The notes beneath the pieces are model-generated. The model had not been told where the DNA came from. It saw only the letters and a list, made by a program, of their open reading frames with translations, and searched no databases. A stretch of DNA of 64,000 nucleotides from Mycolicibacterium sphagni (lineage in GTDB: Bacteria; Actinomycetota; Actinomycetes; Mycobacteriales; Mycobacteriaceae). The DNA is taken from assembly GCF_013337765.1 (NCBI RefSeq), contig NZ_VBSB01000004.1, positions 1 to 64,000 of the forward strand, given 5' to 3'. Made by a program: the position numbers and the translations under genes. Of the stretch, positions 8,205 to 15,540 are shown piece by piece; the first letter of the stretch is position 1, and the number at the start of each line of letters is the position of its first letter.

Positions 8205-8277
8205 GGGGCTATAGCGCAGTTGGTAGCGCGTCTCGTTCGCATCGAGAAGGTCAGGGGTTCGATTCCCCTTAGCTCCA
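8205..8277 (+). tRNA. tRNA-Ala (anticodon CGC)
   Basis: Cloverleaf: acceptor GGGGCTA pairs with TAGCTCC (8270-8276, one G-T pair). The D-arm region follows (AGCGCAGTTGGTAGCGC). The anticodon stem TCTCG/CGAGA closes the loop TTCGCAT, giving anticodon CGC. The T-arm is GTCAGGGGTTCGATTCCCC-like and the discriminator is A8277. CCA is not encoded. The 3' part from 8229 is the attachment site of the downstream element, and the tRNA remains intact. Confidence 0.96.
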
Positions 8278-8278
8278 C
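8229..8278 (+). repeat. attL: 50-bp direct repeat, left copy (tRNA-Ala 3' half)
   Basis: Identical over 50 bases to 13421-13470. It covers the anticodon arm through the 3' end of tRNA-Ala plus one base. Flanking bases differ on both sides. A duplicated tRNA 3' end bracketing an integrase gene is the standard signature of tyrosine-integrase insertion. Confidence 0.95.
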
Positions 8279-8311
8279 AGAGTTTGACCAGTTCAGAGGG
8301 TATTCCCTCCG

Positions 8312-9500
8312 CTAGGCTTCCGAGGCCGTCCGCAGTCCGTCCGCAGTAGCGCGGATTGCCACGTCGAGTCGATCCGCGACTTCGTCCAGGTCCTCGTCGA
8401 AGGGGTCTGCGTAAGTGTCGAGAGTCATCGACGCCTTCGCGTGGCCGAGCATCCGTTGAACTGCCTTCACATTGGCGCGCGCACTGACGGCGAGGCTCGC
8501 TGCTGTGTGGCGTAGGTCGTGGGGCGTGATGGTTGGGAACGTTGGGTCTGTTGCCTGGCAGCTAAGGACTGCGGGCCGGAATACCCGTGCCGCCCAGTTC
8601 GAGTTCCTTAGGACTCCGCCGCGCAGATTGGTGAATACAAGATCGTCGCGACCCTTACCGACCATCAGCGCCGCTAGGTCGTCGCACAGTGTGGCAGGGA
8701 ACGGCACTGATCTGCGTTCCCACGACTTCGGGGTGCTCCACACAAGCCCGCTGGACTCCGTAACCGAGCGCGAGACGTTGACTCGTCGTCGCAACATGTC
8801 GAAGTCCTGCACCCTCAGAGCAGCCATCTCGCCCCAACCGAGACCTGTGTAGGCAAGAAAGCGAACCACTTCGCCTTGGCGCTCCACCGATGACGCAAGA
8901 GCCACAACCTGCTCATGGCTCAGATAGCCACGGTCGGAATGCTTGCGCTTGGGTAACTTGACTCCCTCACACGGATTCCGCGCGATTCGGTTGTCTTCGA
9001 CGGCGGCTCCCAGCACCTGGCGCAGGAGTCCGAATGCGTTCTCGATAGTGGTGGCGCTGGTGCCCTCCTCGGCTATCGACGCGACCCATGCGCGAATGGC
9101 AGAGGGACGGATATCGGCGATAAGGGTGTTGCCCCAGCGTGGTTCGACGTGGCGATGCCAAGCACTTTGACGAGTTGCCTTGGTCTTGGCTGCGAAGTGC
9201 GATTGCGCCAGGAACCAAGCCTGATAGACCGACGACACCGTGACTCGACCGGCTGATGGCTCGACATAGGTCCCGGTCGCGAATTTCGCGGTGACTTCAG
9301 AGTCGAGCCACTTTTGGCCGCCTCCTGAGCGCGAAGCCTTTGGCGTGTTCGCGGTTGTCGTCGTCAACATACCGAGCGCGGTAGCGCAATCCCTTGCCGT
9401 AGTTGGCACTTGGCACCGACCGGATCGAACCATCGGTGTCGCGGACTTTCTTTGTCCAGCGATCTTCGACGCTTGAACGGCGATTGCGCTTTTGGGTCAT
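8312..9500 (-). pseudogene. tyrosine recombinase (phage-type integrase), frameshifted and missing catalytic Arg
   Basis: The N-terminal part reads from ATG 9500 (MTQKRNRRSSVEDRW) to KGFA. A frameshift at about 9317-9330 (13 bases where a multiple of 3 is needed) moves the rest into another frame, continuing QKWLDSEVTAKFATGTY to TAG at 8312. The SAM-like core-binding domain and catalytic domain are otherwise recognisable: HDLRHTAAS, MLGH and the Tyr in DTYAD are present. The first catalytic Arg is replaced by Gly (TGLGWGE instead of TGLRWGE, near 8850). With two independent lesions it should be inactive. The ATG overlaps the stop of the regulator gene by ATGA. Confidence 0.88.
8328..8347. repeat. 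tandem arm-type integrase sites, left end
   Basis: GTCCGCAGT occurs at 8328-8336 and again at 8339-8347, an 11-base period, 50 bases inside attL. The same arrangement and orientation recurs at the other end (13304-13323). Paired short direct repeats flanking the core are what arm-type binding sites of tyrosine integrases look like. Confidence 0.55.
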
Positions 9501-9964
9501 TCGGTCACCTCGTCCGTTACGTGTTGATTCATTTGCAGGATCAGCTTCTCTACCTCGGCGAGTAGGTAGGCGTGGTGCTGGGCAACGCAGTAGAGAGTTT
9601 CTCGACTGTCGTCTACGCGCCTACGTGCTTGTTCGAGTTCGACATGGCGTGAATCAACAAGGGTGGCAGGGTCTTCGACCTGGGCCAATCCAAAGACGGC
9701 CATCGGAGGCATCTCGAATAAGTCGGCAAGCGCGGCGGCTTCTGCAACGCGAAGGGGGCGCGCGCCGCGCTCGATCTTGGCGACGGTGGTCTGATGCATC
9801 TCGAAGCCTTGATCCCGGAGGAACAGTGCCACATCGTCCTGCGACCAGTTGCGTTCTTGTCGCCACTGTCGGACGAGTTCGCCGAAGCGTTTCTCCCACG
9901 ATTCGTGGCGTTGGCGGGTGAGTGCGAGTTCGTTGATGGCGTTGTCCGCAGCCTTAGGATTCAA
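9497..9964 (-). CDS. Xre-family helix-turn-helix regulator of the element
   Basis: 155 residues, start probably TTG 9964. The HTH_3 domain is at about 28-85: RFGELVRQWRQERNWSQDDV, then TTVAKIERGARPLRVAEAAALADLF, the classic recognition helix and following segment. The C-terminal 65 residues are probably helical and may dimerise. The gene overlaps the integrase start by 4 bases (ATGA), so the two were translationally coupled. Such a regulator would control integrase expression or element maintenance. No target operator was identified. Confidence 0.85.
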   Translation of the reverse strand: MNPKAADNAINELALTRQRHESWEKRFGELVRQWRQERNWSQDDVALFLRDQGFEMHQTTVAKIERGARPLRVAEAAALADLFEMPPMAVFGLAQVEDPATLVDSRHVELEQARRRVDDSRETLYCVAQHHAYLLAEVEKLILQMNQHVTDEVTE

Positions 9965-10066
9965 GCTTCATGGGTTTACGGTGTCGAACGTCCATGGCCA
10001 AAACGCTTAAAAATCCAAGCGCCAAGAGATTGAGCACCTATGAACACTGCAACCGAGGTGGAGTTC

Positions 10067-10228
10067 ATGACCACCGAAGACGTATCTCTCCCACAACGGC
10101 TATGTTCCGAGGTACGCACCACCGCACGACTTCGCCGCAACACACCTGTGGATTACCGGCGGACACCATCCTGTCCTCACCTGGACCCGTACAAGCGGTT
10201 GGGAATGGCGCTCAATGCCCCGCTCTGA
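10067..10228 (+). CDS. small possible protein of the element (excisionase-like position)
   Basis: 53 residues from ATG 10067, which has GAGGTGGAG just upstream; a longer start at ATG 10040 gives 62. The product begins MTTEDVSLPQR and contains RLRRNTPVDYRR. This is faintly reminiscent of a truncated excisionase, but the winged-helix pattern is not clear. Divergent from the regulator gene, where an excisionase often sits. The reading frame could be chance. Low confidence. Confidence 0.3.
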   Translation: MTTEDVSLPQRLCSEVRTTARLRRNTPVDYRRTPSCPHLDPYKRLGMALNAPL

Positions 10229-10333
10229 TGATCAGTAGCGGGGGCGCTCGTCGCCCTGACGCCTCGCTCTCAAAACTAAAAGAAACGCACACTTAGCCTG
10301 AGTGCTTCTGCCGCACAGAAACGTCCAGGCCGT

Positions 10334-10399
10334 CATGTCGCAAAACTTGTTTCAGAATATCCGTCGCATAACTTGCGGTTATGAGACTTTTGCGACATG
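10334..10399. promoter_or_regulatory. res-like recombination site and operator of the serine recombinase
   Basis: CATGTCGCAAAA at 10334-10345 is inverted as TTTTGCGACATG at 10388-10399. Between them a second copy (GTCGCATAACTTG, 10363-10375) repeats the left half-site GTCGCAAAACTTG (10337-10349), and GTTATG at 10378-10383 inverts CATAAC. Clustered direct and inverted half-sites immediately before a resolvase/invertase gene are typical of res sites, where binding also autoregulates the gene. The right arm abuts the coding start. Confidence 0.6.
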
Positions 10400-10408
10400 C
10401 TCGTAGCC

Positions 10409-10999
10409 ATGAGCGCAACCGTCACCACTGCGACCGGAGTCCAACTCGGGTACGCCCGCGTCAGCACCGGACATCAGAGCCTGGATCAGCAGCTCGATGC
10501 GCTGGCGGCTGCCGGGGTAGAGCCGGATCGCATCTATACCGACAAACTCAGCGGTAACTCCGCGCGCGAGCAGCGACCCGGTTTGGCTGCGCTTTTGGAC
10601 TACGCCCGCCCCGGTGACGCCATCGTCGTGGTCGGTATCGACCGGCTGGGCCGTAACGCCGCAGAGGTCATGCAGACGATTCGCGAGCTTGGGGAGTGCA
10701 ACATCGTCTTGCGCTCGCTACGTGAGGGTATCGACACCTCCAACGCGACGGGTCGGATGGTGGCTGGAGTCCTCGCAAGCTTGGCCGAGTTGGAGCTTGA
10801 GTTAGGTCGGGAGCGGCGTACCGCAGCCCGCGAGGCCCGCCGCGCTCGCGGGCAGGCCATCGGTCGCCCGAAGGCTCTGGACCCCGCGAAGGCCGCGTTA
10901 GCCCGCAGGATGCAGGCGTCCGGCGAGCCGGTCACGACCATCGCTACTGCTTTGGGTGTTAGTCGGGCGACAATCTACCGGGTGCTGGCCGAGGACTGA
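10409..10999 (+). CDS. serine recombinase (resolvase/invertase family)
   Basis: 196 residues. The catalytic domain (about 1-130) carries the nucleophile in GYARVSTGHQS, then DRIYTDKLSGN, LLDYARPGDAIVVVGIDRLGRN (conserved Arg of DRLGR) and the long E-helix. A C-terminal helix-turn-helix (about 160-195, EPVTTIATALGVSRATIYRVL) recognises DNA. Intact and of normal length for small serine recombinases. The start is ambiguous: ATG 10397 adds four residues but overlaps the inverted repeat. Probably acts on the adjacent res-like site. Plus-strand, opposite to the integrase. Confidence 0.9.
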   Translation: MSATVTTATGVQLGYARVSTGHQSLDQQLDALAAAGVEPDRIYTDKLSGNSAREQRPGLAALLDYARPGDAIVVVGIDRLGRNAAEVMQTIRELGECNIVLRSLREGIDTSNATGRMVAGVLASLAELELELGRERRTAAREARRARGQAIGRPKALDPAKAALARRMQASGEPVTTIATALGVSRATIYRVLAED

Positions 11000-11243
11000 C
11001 TGCACAACCGGGCGCGCTGATTCGCGAGAACTATTGAGTCATCGTCATCAACCGGGCGCTGAGACCGGCTGGGGCTGGGGCGATGTCGCTAGCGGGGTTG
11101 TGTTTCGATTCAAGATCGGCCATGGTGGGAAACACGCGGACAGGGCGGCCAGGGCGGCCAGTCGTCGGGGTTCCTCTGCCTCCGTGGGGCCAGTGAAGAT
11201 TCAGGTCGTCGTGTCGAACGATAGCCAAAATGGGCGGAGCTGA
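11000..11243. other. intergenic region, no supported gene
   Basis: Gap of 244 bases between the convergent recombinase and diguanylate cyclase genes. A short tandem repeat (CAGGGCGGC twice, near 11143-11160) is the only structure seen. A 65-codon minus-strand frame has no credible start site or family resemblance. Confidence 0.5.
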
Positions 11244-13013
11244 TTACCGAGCTATGGGGCGCGGTAGCCGGGCTGGTTCGACCTGGATCACTGTGTTCCT
11301 GTTGCTTGACTTGGCCTGGTACATGGCTGCGTCGGCGCGGGCGGTGATCGAGGCAACGGATTCGCCGGGGTCGGCAATGGTGGCACCGATGCTCATGGTC
11401 GCGTGGATGGTGGTGCCGGATTGGTGGATCGGTTCGGCGGCGCGGCGGCGAATCTGCTCGCCGATGCGGGCGACCTCGTCGATGCTGTGGACACCGGGCA
11501 GCACGACGAGTATCTCGTCACCTCCGGTCCGTCCGACGGTGTCTCCGTGACGGACGGATTCGCTGACGCGGGCCGCCAACGTTGCAAGCACGGTGTCGCC
11601 GATGCCGTGTCCCCAGGTGTCGTTGATCGTCTTGAAGTGGTCGATGTCGCAGAACAGGATGCCGAGGTGGGCTCCATTAGCGGGCGGCTGTGCCAATGCG
11701 GACTCAAGGCGACTTATTGCTTCGGCGCGATTCGCTAACCCAGTCAGGGTGTCGAACCGGGCCAATCGTTCGAGTTGCTGCTCGGCCTTGACCCGATCAT
11801 CGGCGATACGCAGTGCCGCGATCAGTCCGTCGACGTTGCCCTCGGCGTCCATGTAGGGCTTTCCGTGGCCGTCGACCCAGTGGTAACGGCCGTCGAAGGA
11901 GCGGACCCGGAACCGTTGCAGGACCGAGTCGCCGTTGGTGATGCGGTGCAGCGCGTTTGCGAGTGTGTCGAGGTCGTCGGGGTGAATGCGGAGGCGGAAG
12001 CCTGAGCCGATCCACTGCTTGGGTGGCCCCCCGAACGCGACCTCCACCGACGGCGATATCCATACGACCCGGCTGCCGCGAAGATGAACGATGATGTCGA
12101 CGGCGTTGTTGGCGAGGATGTGGTAGCGCATTTCAGCGTCAGCGCGATCTTTCAGCAGACTTTGTTCCTGGTTGCGCAAGCGGAACCCGACCGACACCGC
12201 GAGGACGGTGCCCACCACCAGCGAGAGGGAAAACGCCGCATTTTGGCTGCGGCCCAGGCCCAGGAACGTCAGCCGCGACAACGCAACGAGGAACACAAAG
12301 GTGATAGCGAGACCGTACAACCGCAGCAGTGCGACTCCGTCGGGTCGGGCGAGCAGCCAGGCCAGCGGAGGCCGGTCAGGGCGCGCTACGAGCGTCGCGA
12401 CGACGAGCAGCAGCACCGCCACGGCGGTGGAGATCGCCATGCCCGTGGATGGCGTCACGCCCACCAGCCTCATCGAGCCGAACACGTAGGCCACGACGCC
12501 GAAACACGGAATGGCCCCGGCACCCATGACGCACACCGACCAAACCACGCATGTCCAGCGGCGATCCACTCGGGTCAGCGCCACCGCAGCGGCCAGGATT
12601 AGGACCGATGATGCCGTCAGCGGGCTCGGACGACCCGGCCAGGTCGATTGCAGCGTGCGCACCGCTTCCCCGAACCACATCTGGTCCAGGCCCAACGACC
12701 GACCAGATACATACTCGGCCAGTACAACAACAGCACAGGCACCCACCATCATGGCTAGGCCACGCCCGGCCCACACCCGACGACGCGACGGCTGTCCCGT
12801 CTGCACCAGGATCGCCACAGCCAGCCCGACCAGCCATAAAGCAGACCACGGCACCATCTGCGGCCAGGCCAGATAGACCCGCGTCAATCCTTCGACACCG
12901 GTAGCCCAGCCCACCCAGTCCAACGCAGCAACAACAAGCACGACCACAACAACGGCGCGGCCCCATCGCGCCAGCTTCGCTTCCACACCCAGATGGGGAC
13001 TGACTTCACCCAT
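11244..13013 (-). CDS. membrane diguanylate cyclase (multi-TM, PAS, GGDEF)
   Basis: 589 residues from ATG 13013; GTG 13025 would add four. About eight hydrophobic segments span residues 15-285. A PAS/PAC domain follows at about 300-410 (YHILANNAVDIIVHLRGSRV, FDGRYHWVDGHGKP), then a GGDEF domain at about 425-580. The active-site loop is GGDEI with FCDIDHFKTINDTWGH upstream, so catalysis is expected. An inhibitory-site RxxD (RHGD) lies five residues before GGDEI. It makes c-di-GMP from two GTP. It is the only non-recombination cargo of the element and could alter host signalling, alongside the EAL protein at 1729. Confidence 0.92.
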   Translation of the reverse strand: MGEVSPHLGVEAKLARWGRAVVVVVLVVAALDWVGWATGVEGLTRVYLAWPQMVPWSALWLVGLAVAILVQTGQPSRRRVWAGRGLAMMVGACAVVVLAEYVSGRSLGLDQMWFGEAVRTLQSTWPGRPSPLTASSVLILAAAVALTRVDRRWTCVVWSVCVMGAGAIPCFGVVAYVFGSMRLVGVTPSTGMAISTAVAVLLLVVATLVARPDRPPLAWLLARPDGVALLRLYGLAITFVFLVALSRLTFLGLGRSQNAAFSLSLVVGTVLAVSVGFRLRNQEQSLLKDRADAEMRYHILANNAVDIIVHLRGSRVVWISPSVEVAFGGPPKQWIGSGFRLRIHPDDLDTLANALHRITNGDSVLQRFRVRSFDGRYHWVDGHGKPYMDAEGNVDGLIAALRIADDRVKAEQQLERLARFDTLTGLANRAEAISRLESALAQPPANGAHLGILFCDIDHFKTINDTWGHGIGDTVLATLAARVSESVRHGDTVGRTGGDEILVVLPGVHSIDEVARIGEQIRRRAAEPIHQSGTTIHATMSIGATIADPGESVASITARADAAMYQAKSSNRNTVIQVEPARLPRPIAR

Positions 13014-13025
13014 CGGCTGTCCCAC

Positions 13026-13420
13026 CCCTCAACGACCCCTACCCGTAGTGTGCGCCTAATCGCAAGACATCGTGGATATCGACGCCAATGTCACGGCGAC
13101 CAAGCGCGACTTTGTATACAAATCCCATCACGGCACACCAAGTCGGAACGCTCATCAAAAAAGAACGTAGGGGTAGCGCGCACCGTCGCCCGGATCGCCA
13201 GGACAGCCCCCGGGTTCCCCGACCATGGGGGTGGGGGGTATCCCTCCAACGCGGTTCGCTATCGCCTCGTACGGCCAGCGCCTTCTCTCTCCGCCGACCG
13301 TGCGTCCGCAATCCGTCCGCAGTAGCTCCGACAACTCTCTCAACTCGCCAACGTTCGCAACCGTTTGACCTGCTGATTCTTAACGTTCCCAACGTGATCA
13401 ACAGCCGCAAACACGCAGTT
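13026..13420. other. intergenic right end of the element, no supported gene
   Basis: 395 bases between the diguanylate cyclase start and attR. It contains the promoter side of that gene, the right arm-type repeats at 13304-13323 and a G/C-run palindromic patch near 13225-13250. Short frames on both strands lack start signals and family features. Confidence 0.6.
13304..13323. repeat. tandem arm-type integrase sites, right end
   Basis: GTCCGCAAT at 13304-13312 and GTCCGCAGT at 13315-13323, with the same 11-base period and orientation as 8328-8347. The 23-base blocks at the two ends differ at one position. They lie 97 bases inside attR and would flank the core in the excised circle. Confidence 0.55.
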
Positions 13421-13470
13421 CGTCTCGTTCGCATCGAGAAGGTCAGGGGTTCGATTCCCCTTAGCTCCAC
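13421..13470 (+). repeat. attR: 50-bp direct repeat, right copy
   Basis: Exact copy of 8229-8278 (3' half of tRNA-Ala). It lacks the 5' half of the tRNA, so it is not a functional tRNA gene. The chromosomal DUF1214 gene ends 17 bases beyond it. Confidence 0.95.
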
Positions 13471-13486
13471 TTTCGAGACACGGTGG

Positions 13487-14614
13487 TTAGGCCACCATGC
13501 GGTTAGAGATTTGATTCTGGCGCAGAGCAATCCGAGTTCGGTAGTCGTCACTGCTGATGGTGTTGTGGCCGAAATAGGGCAATCTGGATGGTATGGCGTC
13601 GAAGTCGACGACCTCGGCAATCGGACCCTCGGCTCCGGCGATCTGGCGTGATGTCCGTTGCCAGCGGAACTGCAGGTAGCCGCGTCGATGGCCCAGGGTT
13701 TCGACCCAGTTCGCAACGCCCGGGTTTTCGTGGGCCACGACGATCCGGATCATCCCGTCCGGGTCCACTTGCGCTTGCGTGCCGTTGAGTGACGTCTGGT
13801 GATTGATGTAGTCCAGCGAGATGTACCACATGCTGCCTAGTTGGAAACCGAGGTAGGGCGCGTCGGAGGCCGGAAGCGTGATCACCATGGCCTGGCCCTG
13901 ATCAAGGTCGAAGTGTCCCACCGAGGAGTACTGAGTTGCCAAGCCGCCGGGCGTTATTCGCGGCTCGGTCAACGTGTTGACCTCAACGTTGAGGTAGAAC
14001 CATTGCGGGAACGAAAGCCATGTCCTGATACGTCTCGTGAGGTGCTTGCCGGCAGTCGCGTAGCGGGTTGCGATCAGTTCGGGCGTCAGCGCGCTCGGTG
14101 CTGTACCGGCGGTGTCGCTGCGCGCGATGGCGAATGCGCCGCGCTGGGCTGACCAGTCGTTGTAGACCTCGCGGATGACGAGCTGAGCGTCGGTGCGGGG
14201 GATGAAGCGCCATTCGAAGGTGCCATCATCAGCGATGTCGAGTTCGCGGTCGTCAAAGGCGAACTCGTTGTCTGGCACATTATCGTCGGTGTACTCGCCG
14301 CCGAGCAATTGAAAGCTCAGATCGGTTGTGGTGCCGCGGGTGCCCGTCACCACATACTCGTGCCCCGCGTGTAGCCAGGTGCCGAAGTACAACGTGTCGG
14401 GATTGTCGAGGGCCATCTTCGTGAAAGGTCCTGTGCCAGAGTGCAGGAACGGGTGATCGCGGTCGTAGTTGAATGCCAGCCGGGTGCAGGCTGCGATACA
14501 GCCGGCCAAGTACTGCAAGCCCTCGAGTAGATCGGCTTCGCTCTCGACGTGCGGGGCCTCCCGAACCAAGCGTTCGGCAGCGGCGATGTGATCCAGAAAG
14601 TCCTGTACGTACAT
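13487..14614 (-). CDS. DUF1214-domain protein
   Basis: 375 residues from ATG 14614 (GAGGCGAAG upstream). The C-terminal two thirds fit the DUF1214 family. Recognisable stretches are WFYLNVEVNTLTEPRITPGG, DAPYLGFQLGSMWYISLDY and MIRIVVAHENPGVANWVETL, all rich in aromatic residues. The N-terminal 60 residues form a helix. No signal peptide is seen. The biochemical function of this mycobacterial family is unknown. The promoter carries two perfect palindromes, so the gene is probably tightly regulated. It lies just outside attR. Confidence 0.75.
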   Translation of the reverse strand: MYVQDFLDHIAAAERLVREAPHVESEADLLEGLQYLAGCIAACTRLAFNYDRDHPFLHSGTGPFTKMALDNPDTLYFGTWLHAGHEYVVTGTRGTTTDLSFQLLGGEYTDDNVPDNEFAFDDRELDIADDGTFEWRFIPRTDAQLVIREVYNDWSAQRGAFAIARSDTAGTAPSALTPELIATRYATAGKHLTRRIRTWLSFPQWFYLNVEVNTLTEPRITPGGLATQYSSVGHFDLDQGQAMVITLPASDAPYLGFQLGSMWYISLDYINHQTSLNGTQAQVDPDGMIRIVVAHENPGVANWVETLGHRRGYLQFRWQRTSRQIAGAEGPIAEVVDFDAIPSRLPYFGHNTISSDDYRTRIALRQNQISNRMVA

Positions 14615-14630
14615 CTTCGCCTCATTTCAG

Positions 14631-14646
14631 GGTCCAATAATGGACC
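14631..14646. promoter_or_regulatory. 16-bp palindrome in the DUF1214 promoter
   Basis: GGTCCA-ATAA-TGGACC, a perfect 6-4-6 inverted repeat 17 bases upstream of the DUF1214 start. Candidate operator, lying beside a second palindrome at 14655-14676. Confidence 0.5.
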
Positions 14647-14654
14647 GATACGGT

Positions 14655-14676
14655 CGATATTTCGAATGAAATATCG
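14655..14676. promoter_or_regulatory. 22-bp palindrome in the DUF1214 promoter
   Basis: CGATATTTC at 14655-14663, GAAT, then GAAATATCG at 14668-14676: a perfect 9-4-9 inverted repeat in AT-rich DNA, 41 bases upstream of the DUF1214 start. The size and symmetry fit a dimeric repressor of the TetR or GntR kind. No regulator gene is adjacent. Confidence 0.6.
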
Positions 14677-14684
14677 CATCGGCG

Positions 14685-15028
14685 GTGAATGCGTGTCAAT
14701 GGGATTCTCGTGTCAGGGCGGGGTCTGAACCCCCGACGTGGCTATGCCCAGCCATGGTGGCTGCCTCGGCGCCTTCGCCGCGTCAGCAGTTCGTACCCAC
14801 CTGGGCCTGGCTTGCGGTGGCCACCGCGGGCTTGGGTGCCGCGTTACTTTCCGGCCAGGCGGTGGCGCAAGCCCAACCCGATCACGCCCAGGCGGGTTCC
14901 TTGTCGGTTAGTTCGGCTTCGTTGGACGGACCGTCGCGCGTAAAGCCGGCGAGTTTCTCAACAGCATCGTTCTCAACGAAGATCCATGAAAGACAACGGT
15001 TCTCGTGGCTACGACTGACGGGGCGTTC
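14685..15028 (+). pseudogene. remnant of a secreted-protein gene (signal-peptide region)
   Basis: The 390 bases between the DUF1214 gene and the F420-type oxidoreductase hold one suggestive stretch. From about 14760 the plus strand reads TWAWLAVATAGLGAALLSGQ then AVAQAQPDHAQAG, a convincing export signal, followed by Ser-rich sequence and a stop near 15029. The frame has no obvious ribosome-binding site and nothing after the signal resembles a mature domain. I read it as the decayed 5' end of a larger exported protein, though a short secreted protein is possible. Confidence 0.35.
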
Positions 15029-15451
15029 CTAATCGGCGACGTTGAATCCCGCGATGACTTTCGTCGGGTCAATCCGCACGACCAGTTCGCCGGGCACGCC
15101 GTTGCGCCTGCCGTATTCCTCGGCGCGGTCGGTACCCACGTAGCGGCCGGCAATGCGCGTCGCGGTGTCGAGCAAGTCCGAGGGGTCCTCAGACGTCGAC
15201 GCGATTCCCTGGACCTGGACGAACGAAAACGGCGGATGCTGGTCGTCCACGCACACCACCACCCGGGGGTCGCGACTCAGTGCACGTCCCTTGGCGCCGT
15301 CCCTTCCGGTGTTGAACACCAGCTGGTTGCCCGCGACGATGAACCACACGGGCGCTACCAGTGGTCTGCCGTCCGCGGCGACGTAGCCCAGCTTGGCGGT
15401 GCGAGTGCCGTCGGACAGGAACGCGATCACTTCTTCGGTGAGTTCGGTCAT
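15029..15451 (-). CDS. PPOX-class F420-dependent oxidoreductase (FDOR-B, Rv1155-like)
   Basis: 140 residues with a split-barrel flavin/F420-binding fold. Features: RTAKLGYVAADGRPLVAPVW at about 17-36 (strands 1-2), LVFNTGRDGAKGRALSRDPR (cofactor phosphate-binding Thr/Lys region), then VVVCVDDQHPPFSFVQVQG and the C-terminal RYVGTDRAEEYGRR motif. Such enzymes reduce small molecules using F420H2, which fits mycobacteria. Substrate unknown. Monocistronic; divergent from the DUF5313 gene. Confidence 0.85.
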   Translation of the reverse strand: MTELTEEVIAFLSDGTRTAKLGYVAADGRPLVAPVWFIVAGNQLVFNTGRDGAKGRALSRDPRVVVCVDDQHPPFSFVQVQGIASTSEDPSDLLDTATRIAGRYVGTDRAEEYGRRNGVPGELVVRIDPTKVIAGFNVAD

Positions 15452-15540
15452 ACCGTCGAGGTTAGGCCTGACGGCGCCGTCAGCCGTGCTGAGCGGGCGA
15501 GTAAAGTGCTGGTAGGTGCATCGAACTACAGGAGGAAGCT

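Larger units (their letters stand above)
8229..13470. mobile_element. integrated genomic element at tRNA-Ala (about 5.2 kb)
   Basis: Bounded by the 50-bp att repeats. Contents in order: tyrosine integrase pseudogene (minus), Xre-type regulator (minus), a small possible gene, a serine recombinase with a res-like site (plus), and a membrane diguanylate cyclase (minus). There are no structural, replication or conjugation genes, so it is a small island or phage-derived remnant, not a complete prophage. Direct arm-type repeats sit inside both ends. The integrase is doubly damaged, so the element should be fixed unless helped in trans. Confidence 0.9.

Noticed and set aside
13421..13470. Second tRNA-Ala gene
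   Set aside because: Only the 3' half is present and there is no acceptor 5' strand or D-arm, so it is the attR repeat.
14710..14745. tRNA-like T-arm (GGGGTCTGAACCCCC) after the DUF1214 promoter
   Set aside because: A short GC dyad only; no acceptor, anticodon or D-arm could be built around it.
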